Below, piece by piece: positions 38,313 through 50,480 of a DNA stretch of 64,000 nucleotides (positions are counted from its first letter, which is position 1; each line of letters begins with the position of its first letter). The notes below the pieces were generated by a model. It was given only the letters and a program-made list of their open reading frames with translations. It did not search any database and had not been told where the DNA came from. The stretch spans positions 778,171-842,170 of the forward strand of contig RQTK01000078.1 in assembly GCA_003991915.1 (NCBI GenBank), in the 5' to 3' direction. The translations under genes were made by a program, and so were the position numbers. Origin of the DNA: Elysia chlorotica. Taxonomy: Eukaryota > Mollusca > Gastropoda > Plakobranchidae.

Positions 38313-40495
38313 ATTTAAATATCTAACAGCGCAGCATCTGCGGGTTGAGAAACAAAAAGACAGAGCTCCCGAATTTTTTGAAGGATAAAAATGTGCAACT
38401 GGATATTACAAGATACACGAGTTACGCTTGCTCTTGCACAGGATGCCAAGGGTTTAGAAATAATGGTTTATCTTCGCAATGATGTTCTGGAAGATGTCTT
38501 ACACCTACCATCCTGTCGACCCACATACATACAAAAGGCCACTAACTGGCACATTAGTCGGAAGTACATTGTATACAATGTTTACAGCCCACCATTGACA
38601 ATATGCAATCTTTTTTTCCTGCAGGATTCTCAGTATCAAAAAAATGTCTGCCGAGGTGACTACACTGGACATTCTCCTACTTGGCGTTACTCTAAATATA
38701 ACCACACAGGCAGAAATAATGAGGAACTATGTGAAGCTACCAAATTACCAGTAATGCTAGATGCAAATTCACCAGCCACCCTACTTCACAGAGCTCACCT
38801 AACTCTTAGCTGGCCCGATCTGACCACAATGCTCATTTGAACTGGAAAACTCCTGTCGTATTCAAGTGATTGATAACATATGCAGCGACCACATACCAAT
38901 ATTAGTCCAAATATATCTCTTCCTTCTCCATGGGACTTTTAAAAAGTTGACTGGGCAGGATATAAAAGAGCCACAGAAAACATGCTCTCTAATATAAGCA
39001 GGACAAACGATGAAAACACCTTAAATGATTAGATAACAGACGCAGTACTTGAAGCTACATCTCAGCATATTCCACAGGGATGTCGCAAACAATTTAAACC
39101 TATTTTAGAATAAAGAGATTTAAACATCTGATTTTGAACGAGAAAAATCCAGAAACGTGTTGAGAAAATCTCCATTCTGAACGACAATAATTGAATACAA
39201 CAAAGCGTGCGCCGAGGTTTAACGCACAGTGAAAGTATCGAAAAAAGAGAAGTGGATTCAGACATGCGAAAAGCACGACCTACGCCATCAAGGCATACAA
39301 GCATGCACCCTTGTCTGGCAACAAACAATTTAAAAATCCCAAACCTATTCTACTAGATAAGCACACCATAACAGAACATGAGAAAAAAGCAGAAGACTTT
39401 ACCCGCTACTTCGCATCCGTAAAGAAGGCACACAGACTGAATGAGACTGACAGGAATCTCCTAATGGATCTAACGCTGCAAGAAAGACCTCCGACAGTAA
39501 ACACCGCCGTTTTAAAGAGGGTTTCAGCACTGTGGAACTCAGATAAGCATTAAAGATGTTAAAACAAAACAACAAAAAACAGGACCAGACAAAATGAACA
39601 AAGAACTGTTATATAAGTTAGGGCCAAAGGAAAATGAAGCACTTTTTGGTCTTATCTACATCACATGGCGAAGCAGCCAGATACCAAAACATGGAAAATT
39701 GCCCAAATCATACACATACTTAAAAATGCAATCCCCTAAGGAAGTCAAAAGCTATAGACCAATATTGTTGACATCGTACATCAGAAAACTTACAGAGAGA
39801 ATTGTGAACAGGCGCCTATATTGGTATCTAGAGAACACCAACAAAAAGCAGATTTTAGTAAAGGGGGCGGCACAGAAGACCACCTGTTCACATTAACTCA
39901 GACATACAAAATAGCTGCCAAGAAGGACAAGTACAGTAACAGTAGCAGTCTTTGTAGACCTTACCTCCAACACGCGTATGGCAGAGTCTGGAGAAAGGTC
40001 GTCCTTAGCAAGATAACAAAGCTAGAAATATATGGAAAACTATACAAGTGGGTCAAGTTTTTCCTCGTTGACAAGAACATTGAAACAATGTATTTTTATC
40101 AAGAGTAGTACTAGAAGAAGGTCTTCCCAAAGGTTCACGTCTGAGCTGCACTCTGTTCTTCATTTTTCTCAATGAGGTAACGGAAATTCAAAAAGGTGAA
40201 AAAACACTTTATGCTGATGACTTAGCTCTCTGGCAATCAAATACCAAGACAACAGTTAGTGCTGCCGAGCTTAACTTTGATCTCTCATTTTACTCAAACT
40301 CAAAGACCGTGTATACCATGTTTACAAAGATCCATAAAAGAGTTAAAGCAAAAAAAGAAAAGATCGATCCACAGTCTTGGACTTAGAACTGGACACATGC
40401 AACTGAACCTCCATCTAAACAGAGTACAGCCTCAACTTCCCCCAAGGTGCTCGCTGTGTGACCACATGTATGGACCTTTTCTTACCAACGTTTAG
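38313..40495 (+). mobile_element. Decayed I/Nimb-like LINE (EN + RT, RNase H lost)
   Basis: A second, older copy of the same LINE type on the plus strand. The endonuclease begins near 38313 (ICGLRNKKTEL) and continues through IVYNVYSPPLTIC and GDYTGHSPTWRY. RT pieces follow in shifting frames: KTGPDKMNKELLYKLGP, YRPILLTSYIRKLTER, HAYGRVWRKVVLSKIT, LEEGLPKGSRLSCTLF, then an intact catalytic box LYADDLALWQ (40207-40236). The sequence then jumps to the C-terminal HMQLNLHLNR...CSLCDH motif near 40390-40470, so the rest of RT and the RNase H are deleted. More than ten stops and frameshifts mark it as dead. Confidence 0.85.
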
Positions 40496-40499
40496 TTTT

Positions 40500-42620
40500 T
40501 TCTCCTCAAAGCGTGACTTTTCTCTGATTCATTGTTCACTTAGCCACAGTGGCAAATATTTCTGGTGTGTGTTTAAAACATACACTTAATGTAGTTTAAT
40601 AAGCTGTGCAAACATATCATTTCAGTTTTGGTGAACCAAGAGTCTACCTGCCATATCATGGTGTTGAGTTGCTTTACAAACATAAGGAACATAGAATAGC
40701 TCCTTAAGAACTAAATGCTTATCAATGGCTTTGTCCCAGTCTTCAATATTGATCTCCTTTACACATCTTGTTAATGAGCAGATAATCTCTGATTATTCTG
40801 CAAAAGTCGTTATGATTTTCTAAAAATCTATTTTTTTTTTAGAATTCCACCCTTAAGAGAACACTAGAGAGACTCTAGACTTGTCCAAGATATTGTCATG
40901 TTTTAATAGAAGTGTTGAACTTCCAAAAATATCCTCCAAGGGTCATTTATGTAGATATAATGGCTGAGTTTTAAACGGTTATACGAGTAAATTTATTCAA
41001 TTTAAGCTCACAGATAACTTGAGATACGACATGTCCCTTTCAGGTGTATGCACACGATTACAGCGACAATAATCGGGCTCTTTGTTCCACACGCCATACT
41101 CTGAGTGGATATATGAAGTCCTTGTTGATGCCAAGGCTATCACGCCAGCAGAACGACAGATGTCCGGCGCCTTATCAGAGACCGAGAACAGGGATTTTCA
41201 AGGTCCTTTCTAATCAGTGTCATATCAGTCAGGAGATTGATACAAACATCGACGTGCCTCACAGCAACTCTTGTGGCAACGATCTACATGCACAATTTTA
41301 AAAGCGCGTTGTTTTACCGTTATTTCCATGTGTAACTGATATGACTAAAAGGTTTTCATTAATTTTGTAAACTATATTAAACATTTGCAGAGGTTTTGTT
41401 GCAAAAAGTTAACAGATTTTTCTGTATAATAAAATGATGTTCTTGAATTAGTTATAGCGAATCCTATTAAACTTTGATTACCTAAAGATGTTAATGACAT
41501 TTTTGCTTTGATGCTTTTCATTTGCTGAAAAAAAAAGAGAAAGGCTCTTTCACAAATTCTATGCATATTATTATTCCTTCCCTCTGCTGAGTGATAGGTT
41601 TAAATTCAGTTTAAATTCCACATCAATATTCAAGAAAAGAGCTTATCAGCTAAGTTGAAAGAGAGTTGAACAATACCGGGCCTTTTTCGATGCTCATTCG
41701 GGGTCGGTTTATTCTTTTGCTTCCAAAGCAAGACAAACAGTAGCTATAGTCTCGGTATTCAGATTTGTAATGTAAAAGCTTACCCTGGTTCTCAAAAAGC
41801 CCGTGGCTTCGAACAGCCAGAAAAGATCTTAGACTGAGAGCAAAGTGGGTTCTCACGGTGCTCTCATCGATCACATCATTTTAGCCTGACAAGGCAAGGC
41901 AGTTTGCTTTACGCACCAGACTAAAAAGAAACAGTTACATCTTTCCTTGCTGAGTTTTTTGGGGACAAGTTGGGATGTTTCAAGTTCTTCTGATGTATCG
42001 GGGCTGGGTAAGTTCAATCTGTGAGAAAAGAGTATTGTCTGGTGACTTAACAAAAGGTTTGCTTAACTCTCTGGTGTTTTTTTTGTTGTTGGGTGGGTTG
42101 GTTGGTTATTTGTTGTTGTTGTTTTTTTGTGTTTTTCCTTTTACTTGTTTTTTATAGATATGATGGACAAATAAGAACAGTCTGTACATTTTTCTCGGAA
42201 GTCGAGAGTTAAACATATTTTACAGCATTTCCTAATTTTCCATTAGTTTCGTTCTAGATATTTCTGTTGTTGGTCACAACTGAGACTTATAAAAGTGCAT
42301 CTCAATCCTCCGTGGGAATCAGCGTATCACAAGACATAAGTTATTGTAAAGATCTGTGTTAGAATATAATTCTTAGAGATACAAGATGGTGGGCTATAAA
42401 GAGTCACTTAGTTTTAAGTCCAGTTCGAAGAATTCTATGCGACCAGAAAATCCTATCTGGACTGAAACGATTCAAGCTGATGTAAAAATACTTTAAGAAT
42501 GGACTTCATTGGACTTACTCACTTATGAACACTGGCAGATTCTTCTTAGAAATAACGTCCTTTTTTCAAAATGAATAATAACGAAAAGCAAGATGTTTTT
42601 GGCGAAACTAAAAAATACTG
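40500..42620. other. AT-rich, no supported feature
   Basis: A minus-strand stretch at 41772-41873 (STVRTHFALSLRSFL, then GLFENQ) followed by GGTAAGC looks faintly exon-like but has no partner exon or motif. Confidence 0.4.
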
Positions 42621-43133
42621 AATATGGGTAAGGTAAGGACTCATTGCTTATCTATTTCTAATAATTAGGCAACGTTTCAATATGGGTAAGGTAAGGACTC
42701 ATTGCTTATCTATTTCTAATAATTAGGCAACGTTTCAAGCTTGCGGTAAATTTTTAGCTTTGACATAGGGTTAAATAGTCATTTGCAAATAGATCCGTAT
42801 GGAAAGTCCTAGAGACAAGCCAAATTGGACTTAACCAGTTATACGTTAAAACATCTGTTAAACTTTGACTGATTGAATGATCTCAACATTTCTAACGGTA
42901 GATCAGTGATAGGACTGCAGTAAGGAGTCACCGAGCATACTTTGACTGATTGGATGATCTCAACATTTCTAACGGTAGATCAGTGATAGGACTGCAGTAA
43001 GGAGTCACCGAGCATACGGTATCAAAGGTCTAATATTGCCAATATATCGAAAATTTGTATTGGGTGTTTGGTGTTGTTGCTGCCAGCATACGGTATCAAA
43101 GGTCTAATATTGCCAATATATCGAAAATTTGTA
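42621..43133 (+). repeat. Three successive short direct duplications
   Basis: There is a 58-bp unit at 42621 and 42679 (identical), a 77-bp unit at 42862 and 42939 (one mismatch seen), and a 49-bp unit at 43011 and 43085 with a 25-bp spacer (identical). They are unrelated to each other and lie immediately before the DUF7869-type remnant. Confidence 0.92.
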
Positions 43134-43700
43134 AGTGACGACAGAGTTCTGAACCAGATACCCCACTCGCACAAGTTGGGAGATTCCGTCGTCAAGTTGA
43201 AGAATTTCGAGAAATCAAAAAGCTGAAGAAACAATTGTTATCTTTGAAAGATCAAGATTTAACATAAATAATCCTTTACAAAGAACAAAACACCATAGAG
43301 GAGAATTTAACTCCATCCAAACGAGCAAGCACTTTTGCAGCCTGAGCGTTAATCAATGAAATTTCTTCAGAAAATATTGGACGACAGTGATAACGATCCT
43401 GATAATGTTTAAGAAAAAGCCCGTCAAAAAGCCTGTGTATATAGTTCAGAATCAGATGAGGATGACTCTTTACCACGTTTAATTCACAATGTCCTTATTC
43501 ATCTCAGACCCAAACATTGGCGAAAAAGGGTTTAGCTGGAGATCAAGAACCGATCCAAATATTTGGGAAAAAAATGTTCATAAAAACAAGCGTGCCACAG
43601 GGATGAAGTTTACAGACACAACAAGAAAACAACGCAAACATTGAGTCGTTGTGCAGTAAATAACTGTCGATACAAATGCCACGAGCATGTTTCAGAATAA
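43130..43700 (+). pseudogene. DUF7869-type gene, N-terminal fragment
   Basis: A broken plus-strand coding remnant. It begins around GRFRRQVEEFREIKKLKKQL, continues through an acidic stretch (LDDSDNDPDN, SESDEDDSLPRL), then TDPNIWEKNVHKNKRATG, and ends with CAVNNCRYKCHEHVSE followed by TAA. The Trp-x-(K/N)-x3-K-x-KR block and the Cys-rich C-x5-C-x3-CH motif resemble the N-terminal zinc-binding part of proteins whose C-terminus is DUF7869, as at 6.8-7.6 kb. Several stops and frameshifts interrupt it. No C-terminal half follows. The family link is by recalled motif similarity and should be checked by search. Confidence 0.5.
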
Positions 43701-44820
43701 AAACAGAAACATAATCATTATGTTTTTGTAAAGAGTACTAGTCATTAGCTGATTAGTCCCGACAAAAAGATTATCTTCTTGTTTCCAGTAAATCAACTCA
43801 ACTTCAGCGTCGCATAAATGCCATGATAAGCCTATAAACGTTGCGCACGGTGTGTGCGTCTTTCTGGGTGTTGGGGCGGCCCGTTTTGGGGTATGCAAAG
43901 ACTTCTATGTTAAAACCTTGGACATCGGTGCTGGCTGTTTGAAATCAGCATTAAGTCAAAGATCTAAATTTATTACTTTCAAAGGAGAAGATATGCGAAG
44001 TAAACATAAACCACACAACAAAACACGTGAAGGTGTGTTAAATTCGTAAAGAAATATAGCAGTTTCCGCAAATAGAAGCATTCCAAGACAAAATATTTAG
44101 ACCAAATACTTTCTATCAACAAAATGTAAAACCTCTATAAAGCTAGATGTGAACAGGTTTCAAATGCGATAATTTTATTCACCAACAAAAAGTCAATAGT
44201 TTCGTTGAATTAACGATGATTGCATCCAATAGATGAAATTGTCTGAATGGGTATGCCCATTTTTATTTTCTGAAGTCTTGTATTCCTATTTCACTCCAAG
44301 CCAAAACATATTAAGTCCGTTTAAGTCCTCCGACTTTATTCTGTCTTTACAGCAAGAAAAATTCAAAGTTACAGTCTTTCTAATAACACCTGTATTAGTA
44401 AAGATAGTATTCAAAAAAACACTTTGTATATAAAACATGATATATATACAACAATCACAGGAACAATAATTTGAAATACCTATTGTTTTAATTGATTCAT
44501 CGGAACATAGAATATCTCAAAAACTATATTTATTCATACGTTGTTTTTTTTTGCTCTTTATCAATGACTGAAGACAAACTTTCTCTCAGGGTGATCCACA
44601 TAATTATGGGGTTTGACTACATTACTTTTAAGTCTTATTTAACGTTGCCATTAAAGCTCACACAAAGCCGTCTGAAATTTAAGTCAATCGTTGAAACTCA
44701 TTTTCTTTTTAAAACCTCCAACACAGAGAAAGGGGTCGAGTTGAAGGTAACGAAGAAAGAGGTGGAGTGAGATGAGGGCACGTATGTTTGCTGTGGGTGA
44801 GTTGAAAGGCTGGTGATTTA

Positions 44821-45102
44821 TAGCTTCTCTTGAAAGAATATAAAGTGATCAAAAACTTCGTATCTTTCTGTCTATCTATCCTACCCTAGACTGTCCTTTA
44901 TATTTTCGGGGTTTTTTTCTTTGTTTTTTTTTTCAATCATCTATTTATTTATCTGTCTGTTTATCTTTATATGTATGTATATAAATATTTTGTAGCCATC
45001 TATTTATCGATATATATTTTTTTCTGTCTATCTATCTTTCTATAGCTTCTCTTGAAAGAATATAAAGTGATCAAAAACTTCGTATCTTTCTGTCTATCTA
45101 TC
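44821..45102 (+). repeat. 60-bp exact direct repeat, 162 bp apart
   Basis: TAGCTTCTCTTGAAAGAATA...CTGTCTATCTATC occurs at 44821-44880 and at 45043-45102, with CTAT/TTTATC-rich sequence between. Confidence 0.9.
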
Positions 45103-46519
45103 TTTCTATCTAGCTATACATTACATTTCTTTAAAATTATAGTCTTTTTGTTTTAGTTTATATTTTATCCGTAATTTTCTTTATCGTTACCGCGTAGCCT
45201 TCTTTCCTCTAAAATTCAACTATGTCAATTTTCTCCTATATATCTTTTCCTGTGCATGCCTTCTTTATTTGAATTCCTCTTTACAGGACGCTATACTACC
45301 CAATCACAAGTCGGCCTATTCGTTATTTTACTTTCCTGACTCTTCCACTCCAATTCTTTTTTATGATAGTTCTTTACACCATAGTAATTTGTCTCTGCCC
45401 TGATTATCAGGTTGTTTCCAAGACCATCTTTCACAAGAATGACGAGTGGGTTGTTTAGATTCACTTGAGCGAAGCTTCCGTCCAGGTGACCCCGCTGGTG
45501 TTAGTACCGTGAGTACGGGTTAGTACCGTTCGTTATCAGAGAGCGCTTCCGCCAGATGCTAGTTAAACGATGTGAGATGCTGCCTCGGGAGAGTCCTTTT
45601 AGAGACTGTGTGTAGCCACAACCTCTGCTTCAATTTTCTAAAGAAATCAAAGTACACTTGTTCTTTTGAATTTTTTTTTAATGAATTTCTTTTCTGTGAA
45701 AAAGAGATTATACTTTGGTTATAGAACTTCAATAAAGTGCATTTTCCCTTTCTTTTAAGAAGATTATTTCAGATATTTACGGTTGATAATTTACAAAAAA
45801 CCTCATTTGGGAGGACGGAGATAACATTTTGATATTATGGAGAAAGAATGTGGTTTTAGTCAGATAAGTGTATCGTTTTACTTAAAATTTCAATTTTTAC
45901 AATTGCCACATCAAGGAAACGTTATTTTGCACTTATTTATATAATTTGAAAAAAAATATAGGCTTGTTTTAAGGTTTTAAAAATGGGAGCTGAGACTTGA
46001 TTATATAATTATATATGTGGTTTTTTTCTCTGAAAATATAGGCAAATATCTTTTGGGCACGAAATTTTCTTTCCTTATGCCTTACAGGTTGTGGAATTTG
46101 TATATCTTAGAAAATACAGGGCATGCAACGTATACCACTAAGGTTGCACTAAATATGCTTCAATGCCGACACTCTTGTCAAATTGCATTTGCTCATACTT
46201 AACTAGTATCCTTTTAGAAAAACTTTCTTCTGCTAAAATTTGTATTAACACAGATTATATTATTCTATAATTTTCTTATGCATGCTACCTTTCTAAGCAA
46301 ACAAACCATATGTGATTTATTTTTGTCATATCTTTATTGAAAATGTATCGCTTCAGATCTAGTTTAAAAAAATGAAACTCTTTTGTTTCCACAATTATAT
46401 TTTCAAAGATGAAAATTATATGAATTTGGAATGCTGTATGAGACTGAAGTAGGAAAGTTAAGAATTCGCCATCTAACCATGATTGTGAAGTATTTAAAAG
46501 TGTGTATTGGCGACTTGCT

Positions 46520-47830
46520 ACCTCCATACAATGTATTAAGCTTTTTATTTTTGGCCATCAGTGTTGTACCAGACTCTTTCAAACAGGAAACTGTAAAATC
46601 TCTAATTAAGAAGCCTAAACTGGATGTGAATGACATTTTAAATAATAGACCTGTGTCTAGTCTACCTATGTTGTCAAATAATCAGCGCTGAAGCATGTTA
46701 TGGGCATATAGAAAATAATAATTGAAACGAGGCCTTTCAATGAGCATACAAAAGACAGCACAGTATTGAGACTGCCATCCTCGGAATAGTAAATGATTTT
46801 CTGTTAGAACTTGATGGGGAAAAGTGTGTGTTGTTGTTCTCCTGGCCTTATCTACTGCATTTGATGCTTGGATCATTGTGCACATAATTTACTAAATAGA
46901 TTAGAACAAACTTTTGGTATTATAGGAAATGCATATCGTGGTTTTAGTTATATCTCTCAAGTAGAAAGCAATGTGTTAAAGTTAATTATATCTGCTCTAA
47001 TTTTCACAGCTTGATTTTGGTGTAGCCCAAGGGTCTGTTTTGCGAACCATTCTATTCGGTATCCCCATTATACACCTAAACTTTTGCTGATGTTTTTAGA
47101 AAATACTAACTTCAATACCATCAATATGCGGATAATACTCAGGTTTATAAACCATGTGAGCCTGAAACAAAATTAGCCCACCACAATTTCATGTAAATTA
47201 CCTTCTTGTAAAATGTCAAATTAAGTTAAAAACCAGACACCATATTAGATACAGAATAGTCATGGTCGCCATTCATTAGACATCTTTGTAAAAAAACGCA
47301 ATTTCCAGCGAAGAAAAAATATCAATAGACGCCATTTTTAGAACCAATGTAACGAAGCTGTTTGTAGGATCTTTTCAGATTAGACTACTACAATATATTT
47401 CTAAGGGGTCTTCCAAAAAATAGATTTTTGGTAAACTACAGATAATCCAAAACCATGCTGCAAGATTATTCACAAAAAGAAAAAGAAAAGAGAGCACAAA
47501 ACTCCTAGTTCTAAGGAACTGGCTGGCTACATGTCGAACAGAGAGAAGAGCATAAATTGGCACTGGTTTGATATAAATCTTTATACGATTTGTCACCAAA
47601 GTATCTGTCATAACTCATAAATGTGCATAATCCTGCAAGATCATGTAGATCATCTACTGATAACATCAGTCTTACAATGCCTGTATAGAACCTGGAAAGT
47701 TATGTCGAAAGAGCTTTTATCCATGCAGGACCAAAAGTATGGAATAGTATATGCAACTAGAAGTGCGCATATCTGCCACACTCTCTCAATTTTTAAATAT
47801 TCGTGAAACACATTTGTATTAATTCTTGTG
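46520..47830 (+). mobile_element. CR1/L2-like LINE fragment, RT to 3' end (copy A)
   Basis: This is a degenerate reverse transcriptase. VVPDSFKQETVKSLIKKPKL and NNRPVSSLPMLS match the CR1-type block around xVxPLLKKPxLD...YRPVSNLP. It is followed in broken frames by LLELDGEKC, AFD, DFGVAQGSVL-like sequence and QYADNTQVYKPCE (YADN in place of YADD). Further 3' are the LHW-like region, KYLS, and AGPKVWNS near 47720. The 5' half is absent. No active product is possible. Confidence 0.75.
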
Positions 47831-47889
47831 CTGCAGCATGAACGTGTTTTTGTCTATGTACGCCTATTTGTATCGTTTTTTAATACAAT

Positions 47890-48030
47890 ACTAGTTGAAG
47901 GGCCGCGAATTCGCGGGATTAAAAGTTTAAACCAATACGGTACCCATGTTGGCATTGATGTTATTTTAACGGAAAATATTGTACTTAGCATTCTAATATT
48001 AAATACTATGAGCAGACTCTATCTATCATG
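47890..48030. other. Conserved head with GC palindrome (copy A)
   Basis: After the LINE 3' end comes ATACTAGTTGAAGGGCCGCG followed by AATTCGCGGG; CCGCGAATTCGCGG is self-complementary. The same head follows the LINE in copy B (50557-50590). It looks like the terminus of an unclassified mobile element that continues into the Arg/Ser-rich ORF. Confidence 0.4.
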
Positions 48031-48031
48031 A

Positions 48032-48409
48032 TCAAAAGCTAGGTCTACGTTGTGGAGACGTTAGTGGTGTAAGCGTAGATGTCGATGGTTGATCAAGTGC
48101 TTTAGTGTCATTGCTTGACGCAGTTGGCAGTGTAACTATAGAAGCTGCCTGACTGATGTCAGGTGGAGGCGTTAGTGGTGATGTAGATCTAGATCTAATT
48201 CTTTTGGGTGTATCTTCTTTTTGTGGTGGTGTAGCAGACCTGAAGCTGGTTCTACGTTGTGGAGATGTAGATCTAGATCGATGTCTCTTTTCACTTTGTC
48301 GTAGATCTAGATCTAGATTTCGACCAGTGTCAGTAGGCCTAGATAATATTATGGATGTTTGATCACGTGATGTTTGTTGAGAGGACCTTCCACAATTAAA
48401 TTCGCTCAT
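48032..48409 (-). CDS. Arg/Ser-rich ORF of unknown function (copy A)
   Basis: A minus-strand frame starting MSEFNCGRSSQQTS. It continues with DLDLRQSEKRHRSRS, TSPQRRTSFRSATPPQKEDT, KRIRSRSTSPLTPPPD and a C-terminal second SPQRRPSF, then stops. RS dipeptides and SPQRR boxes give it an SR-protein-like look, but no RRM or other fold is visible. The frame is open further upstream through WHLRLTNNQESKSEL. The same protein is encoded in copy B, and most differences between the copies leave the frame intact. I do not recognise the family; it may be part of an unclassified mobile element. Confidence 0.4.
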   Translation of the reverse strand: MSEFNCGRSSQQTSRDQTSIILSRPTDTGRNLDLDLRQSEKRHRSRSTSPQRRTSFRSATPPQKEDTPKRIRSRSTSPLTPPPDISQAASIVTLPTASSNDTKALDQPSTSTLTPLTSPQRRPSF

Positions 48410-48579
48410 GATACATATGAGCCATTCGTCTTGGTCAAATAATTCAGATTTAGATTCTTGATTATTCGTGAGTCTCAAGTGCCAAAGTGCACACTGTTTT
48501 TTCCCTAGGCGCGTTACTTTAAAAAAAAAAGGAAGAGGAAAGCGATTGACCAATTAATACAAATTGGTCTTTGAGGGAT

Positions 48580-48666
48580 GGTTGGTTGGTTGGTTGGGTT
48601 GGTTTAACGTCCAACAGCAGCACTATATAGGCTATATTGTGGACGAGCCCCAAGACGGACGTCTGA
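48580..48666 (-). mobile_element. SINE 3' end, truncated at the duplication junction
   Basis: Only the tail survives: GGTTTAACGTCCAACAGCAG, CACTATATAGGCTATATTG and the CCAAGACGGACGTCTG block, preceded by a TTGG repeat. The rest is replaced at 48667 by the start of duplication copy B. Confidence 0.85.
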
Positions 48667-49199
48667 AGCTGAGACTTGATTATATAATTATATATGTGGT
48701 TTTTCTCTGAAAATATAGGCAAATATCTTTTGGGCACGAAATTTTCTTTCCTTATGCCTTACAGGTTGTGGAATTTGTATATCTTAGAAAATACAGGGCA
48801 TGCAACGTATACCACTAAGGTTGCACTAAATATGCTTCAATGCCGACACTCTTGTCAAATTGCATTTGCTCATACTTAACTAGTATCCTTTTAGAAACAC
48901 TTTCTTCTGCTAAAATTTGCATTAACACAGATTATACCATTCTATAATTTGCTACATGCAAATTTTAGTCATATCTTTATCGAAAAATGTATTATTCAGA
49001 TCTAGTTTTAAAAAAATGAAACGCTTTTGTTTCCACAATTATATTTTCAAAGATGAAAAATTATATGAATTTGGAATGCTGTATGAGACTGAAGTAGAAG
49101 AATTAAGAATTCGCCATCTAAACCATGATTGTGAAGAATGCCAATTTTGTAAAAGTGTGTATTGGCGACTTGCTACCCTCCATCCAATGTATTAAGCTT

Positions 49200-50480
49200 T
49201 TTATTTTTGACCATCAGTGTTGTACCAGACAATTTCAAACAGGGAACTGTAAAATCTCTAATTAAGAAGCCTAAACTGGATGTGAATGACATTTTAAATA
49301 AGAGACTCGTGTATTGAGACTGCCATCCTCAGAATAGTAAATGATTTTCTGTTAGAACTTGATGGGGAACAAGTGTGTATTGTTGTTCTCCTGGCCTTGT
49401 TTACTGCATTTGATACTTGGATCATTGTGCACATAATTTACTAAATAGATTAGAACAAACTTTTGGTATTATAGGAAATGCATATCGTGATTTTAGTTAT
49501 ATATCTCAAGTAGAAAGCAATGTGTTAAAGTTAATTATATCTGCTCTTATTTTCACTGCTTGATTTTGGTGTAGCCCAAGGATCTCTTTTGCGAACCATT
49601 CTAATCGTTATCCCCATTATACACCTAAACTTTTGCGGATATTTTTAGAAAATACTAACTTCAATACCATCAATATGCGGATGATACTCAGGTTTATAAA
49701 CCATGTGAGCCTGAAACTTTTGATATAATGTTGAAAAATATGGAATAATAAAGATATGAATGGATGCATCACGATAAATTGAAATTAAATGATAATAAAA
49801 CAGAAGCCATGGCCATATTGAATCCAAGACGCAAAATGAGTCCACCACAATTTCATGTAAATTACCATCTTGTCAAATGTCAAATTAAGTTAAAACCAGG
49901 CACCATCTTAGATACAGAATAGTCAAGGTCGCCATTTATTAGACATCTTTGTAAAAAACGCAATTTCCAGCGAAGAAAAAATAACAATAGACGCCATTTT
50001 TAGAACCAATGTAACGAAGCAGTTTGTAGCATCTTTTCAGATTAGATTACTAAAATATATATTTCTAAGGGGTCTTCCAAAAAGTAGATTTTTGGTAAAC
50101 TGCAGATAATCCAAAACCATGCTGCAAGATTATTCATAAAAAGGAAAAGAAAAAAGAGCACAACACTTCTAGTCTTAAGGAACTGGCTGGCTACATGTCG
50201 AACAGAGAGAAGAGCATAAATTGACACTGGTTTGATACAAATCTTTATACGATTTGTCACCAAAGTATCTGTCATAACTCATAAATTTGCATAATCCTGC
50301 AAGATCATATAGATCATCTACTGATAAAATCAGTCTTACAATGCCTGTATAGAACCTGGAAAGTTATGTCGAAAGAGCTTTTATCCATGCAGGACACAAA
50401 GTATGGAATAGTATATCCCACTAGAAGTGCGCATATCTGCTACACTCTCTCAATTTGAAAATATGCTTTAAACACACTTG
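49200..50480 (+). mobile_element. CR1/L2-like LINE fragment, RT to 3' end (copy B)
   Basis: The duplicated counterpart of the 46.5-47.8 kb fragment. Here the catalytic box is still YADD (QYADDTQVYKPCEPETFD at about 49671). It also keeps a segment missing from copy A, encoding WMHHDKLKLNDNKTEAMA, a standard CR1-type block. Conversely the NYRPVSNLP-like block was deleted here. The two copies therefore complement each other as a record of the parent element. Confidence 0.75.

Larger units (their letters stand above)
45988..48581. repeat. Segmental duplication, copy A
   Basis: About 2.6 kb that recurs at 48667-52625 in the same orientation. Both copies start at AGCTGAGACTTGATTATATA and end in the stretch AAGGAAGAGGAAAGCGATTG plus about 40 bp. 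The unit contains a decayed CR1-like LINE followed by a minus-strand Arg/Ser-rich ORF. Relative to copy B it lacks about 69 bp near 48474 and about 105 bp in the LINE, and it retains about 100 bp of LINE (46650-46765) that copy B lost. Confidence 0.9.

Noticed and set aside
41772-42053. Possible minus-strand exon pair near GGTAAGC
   Set aside because: The two frames are separated by stops, lack a common frame and show no domain.
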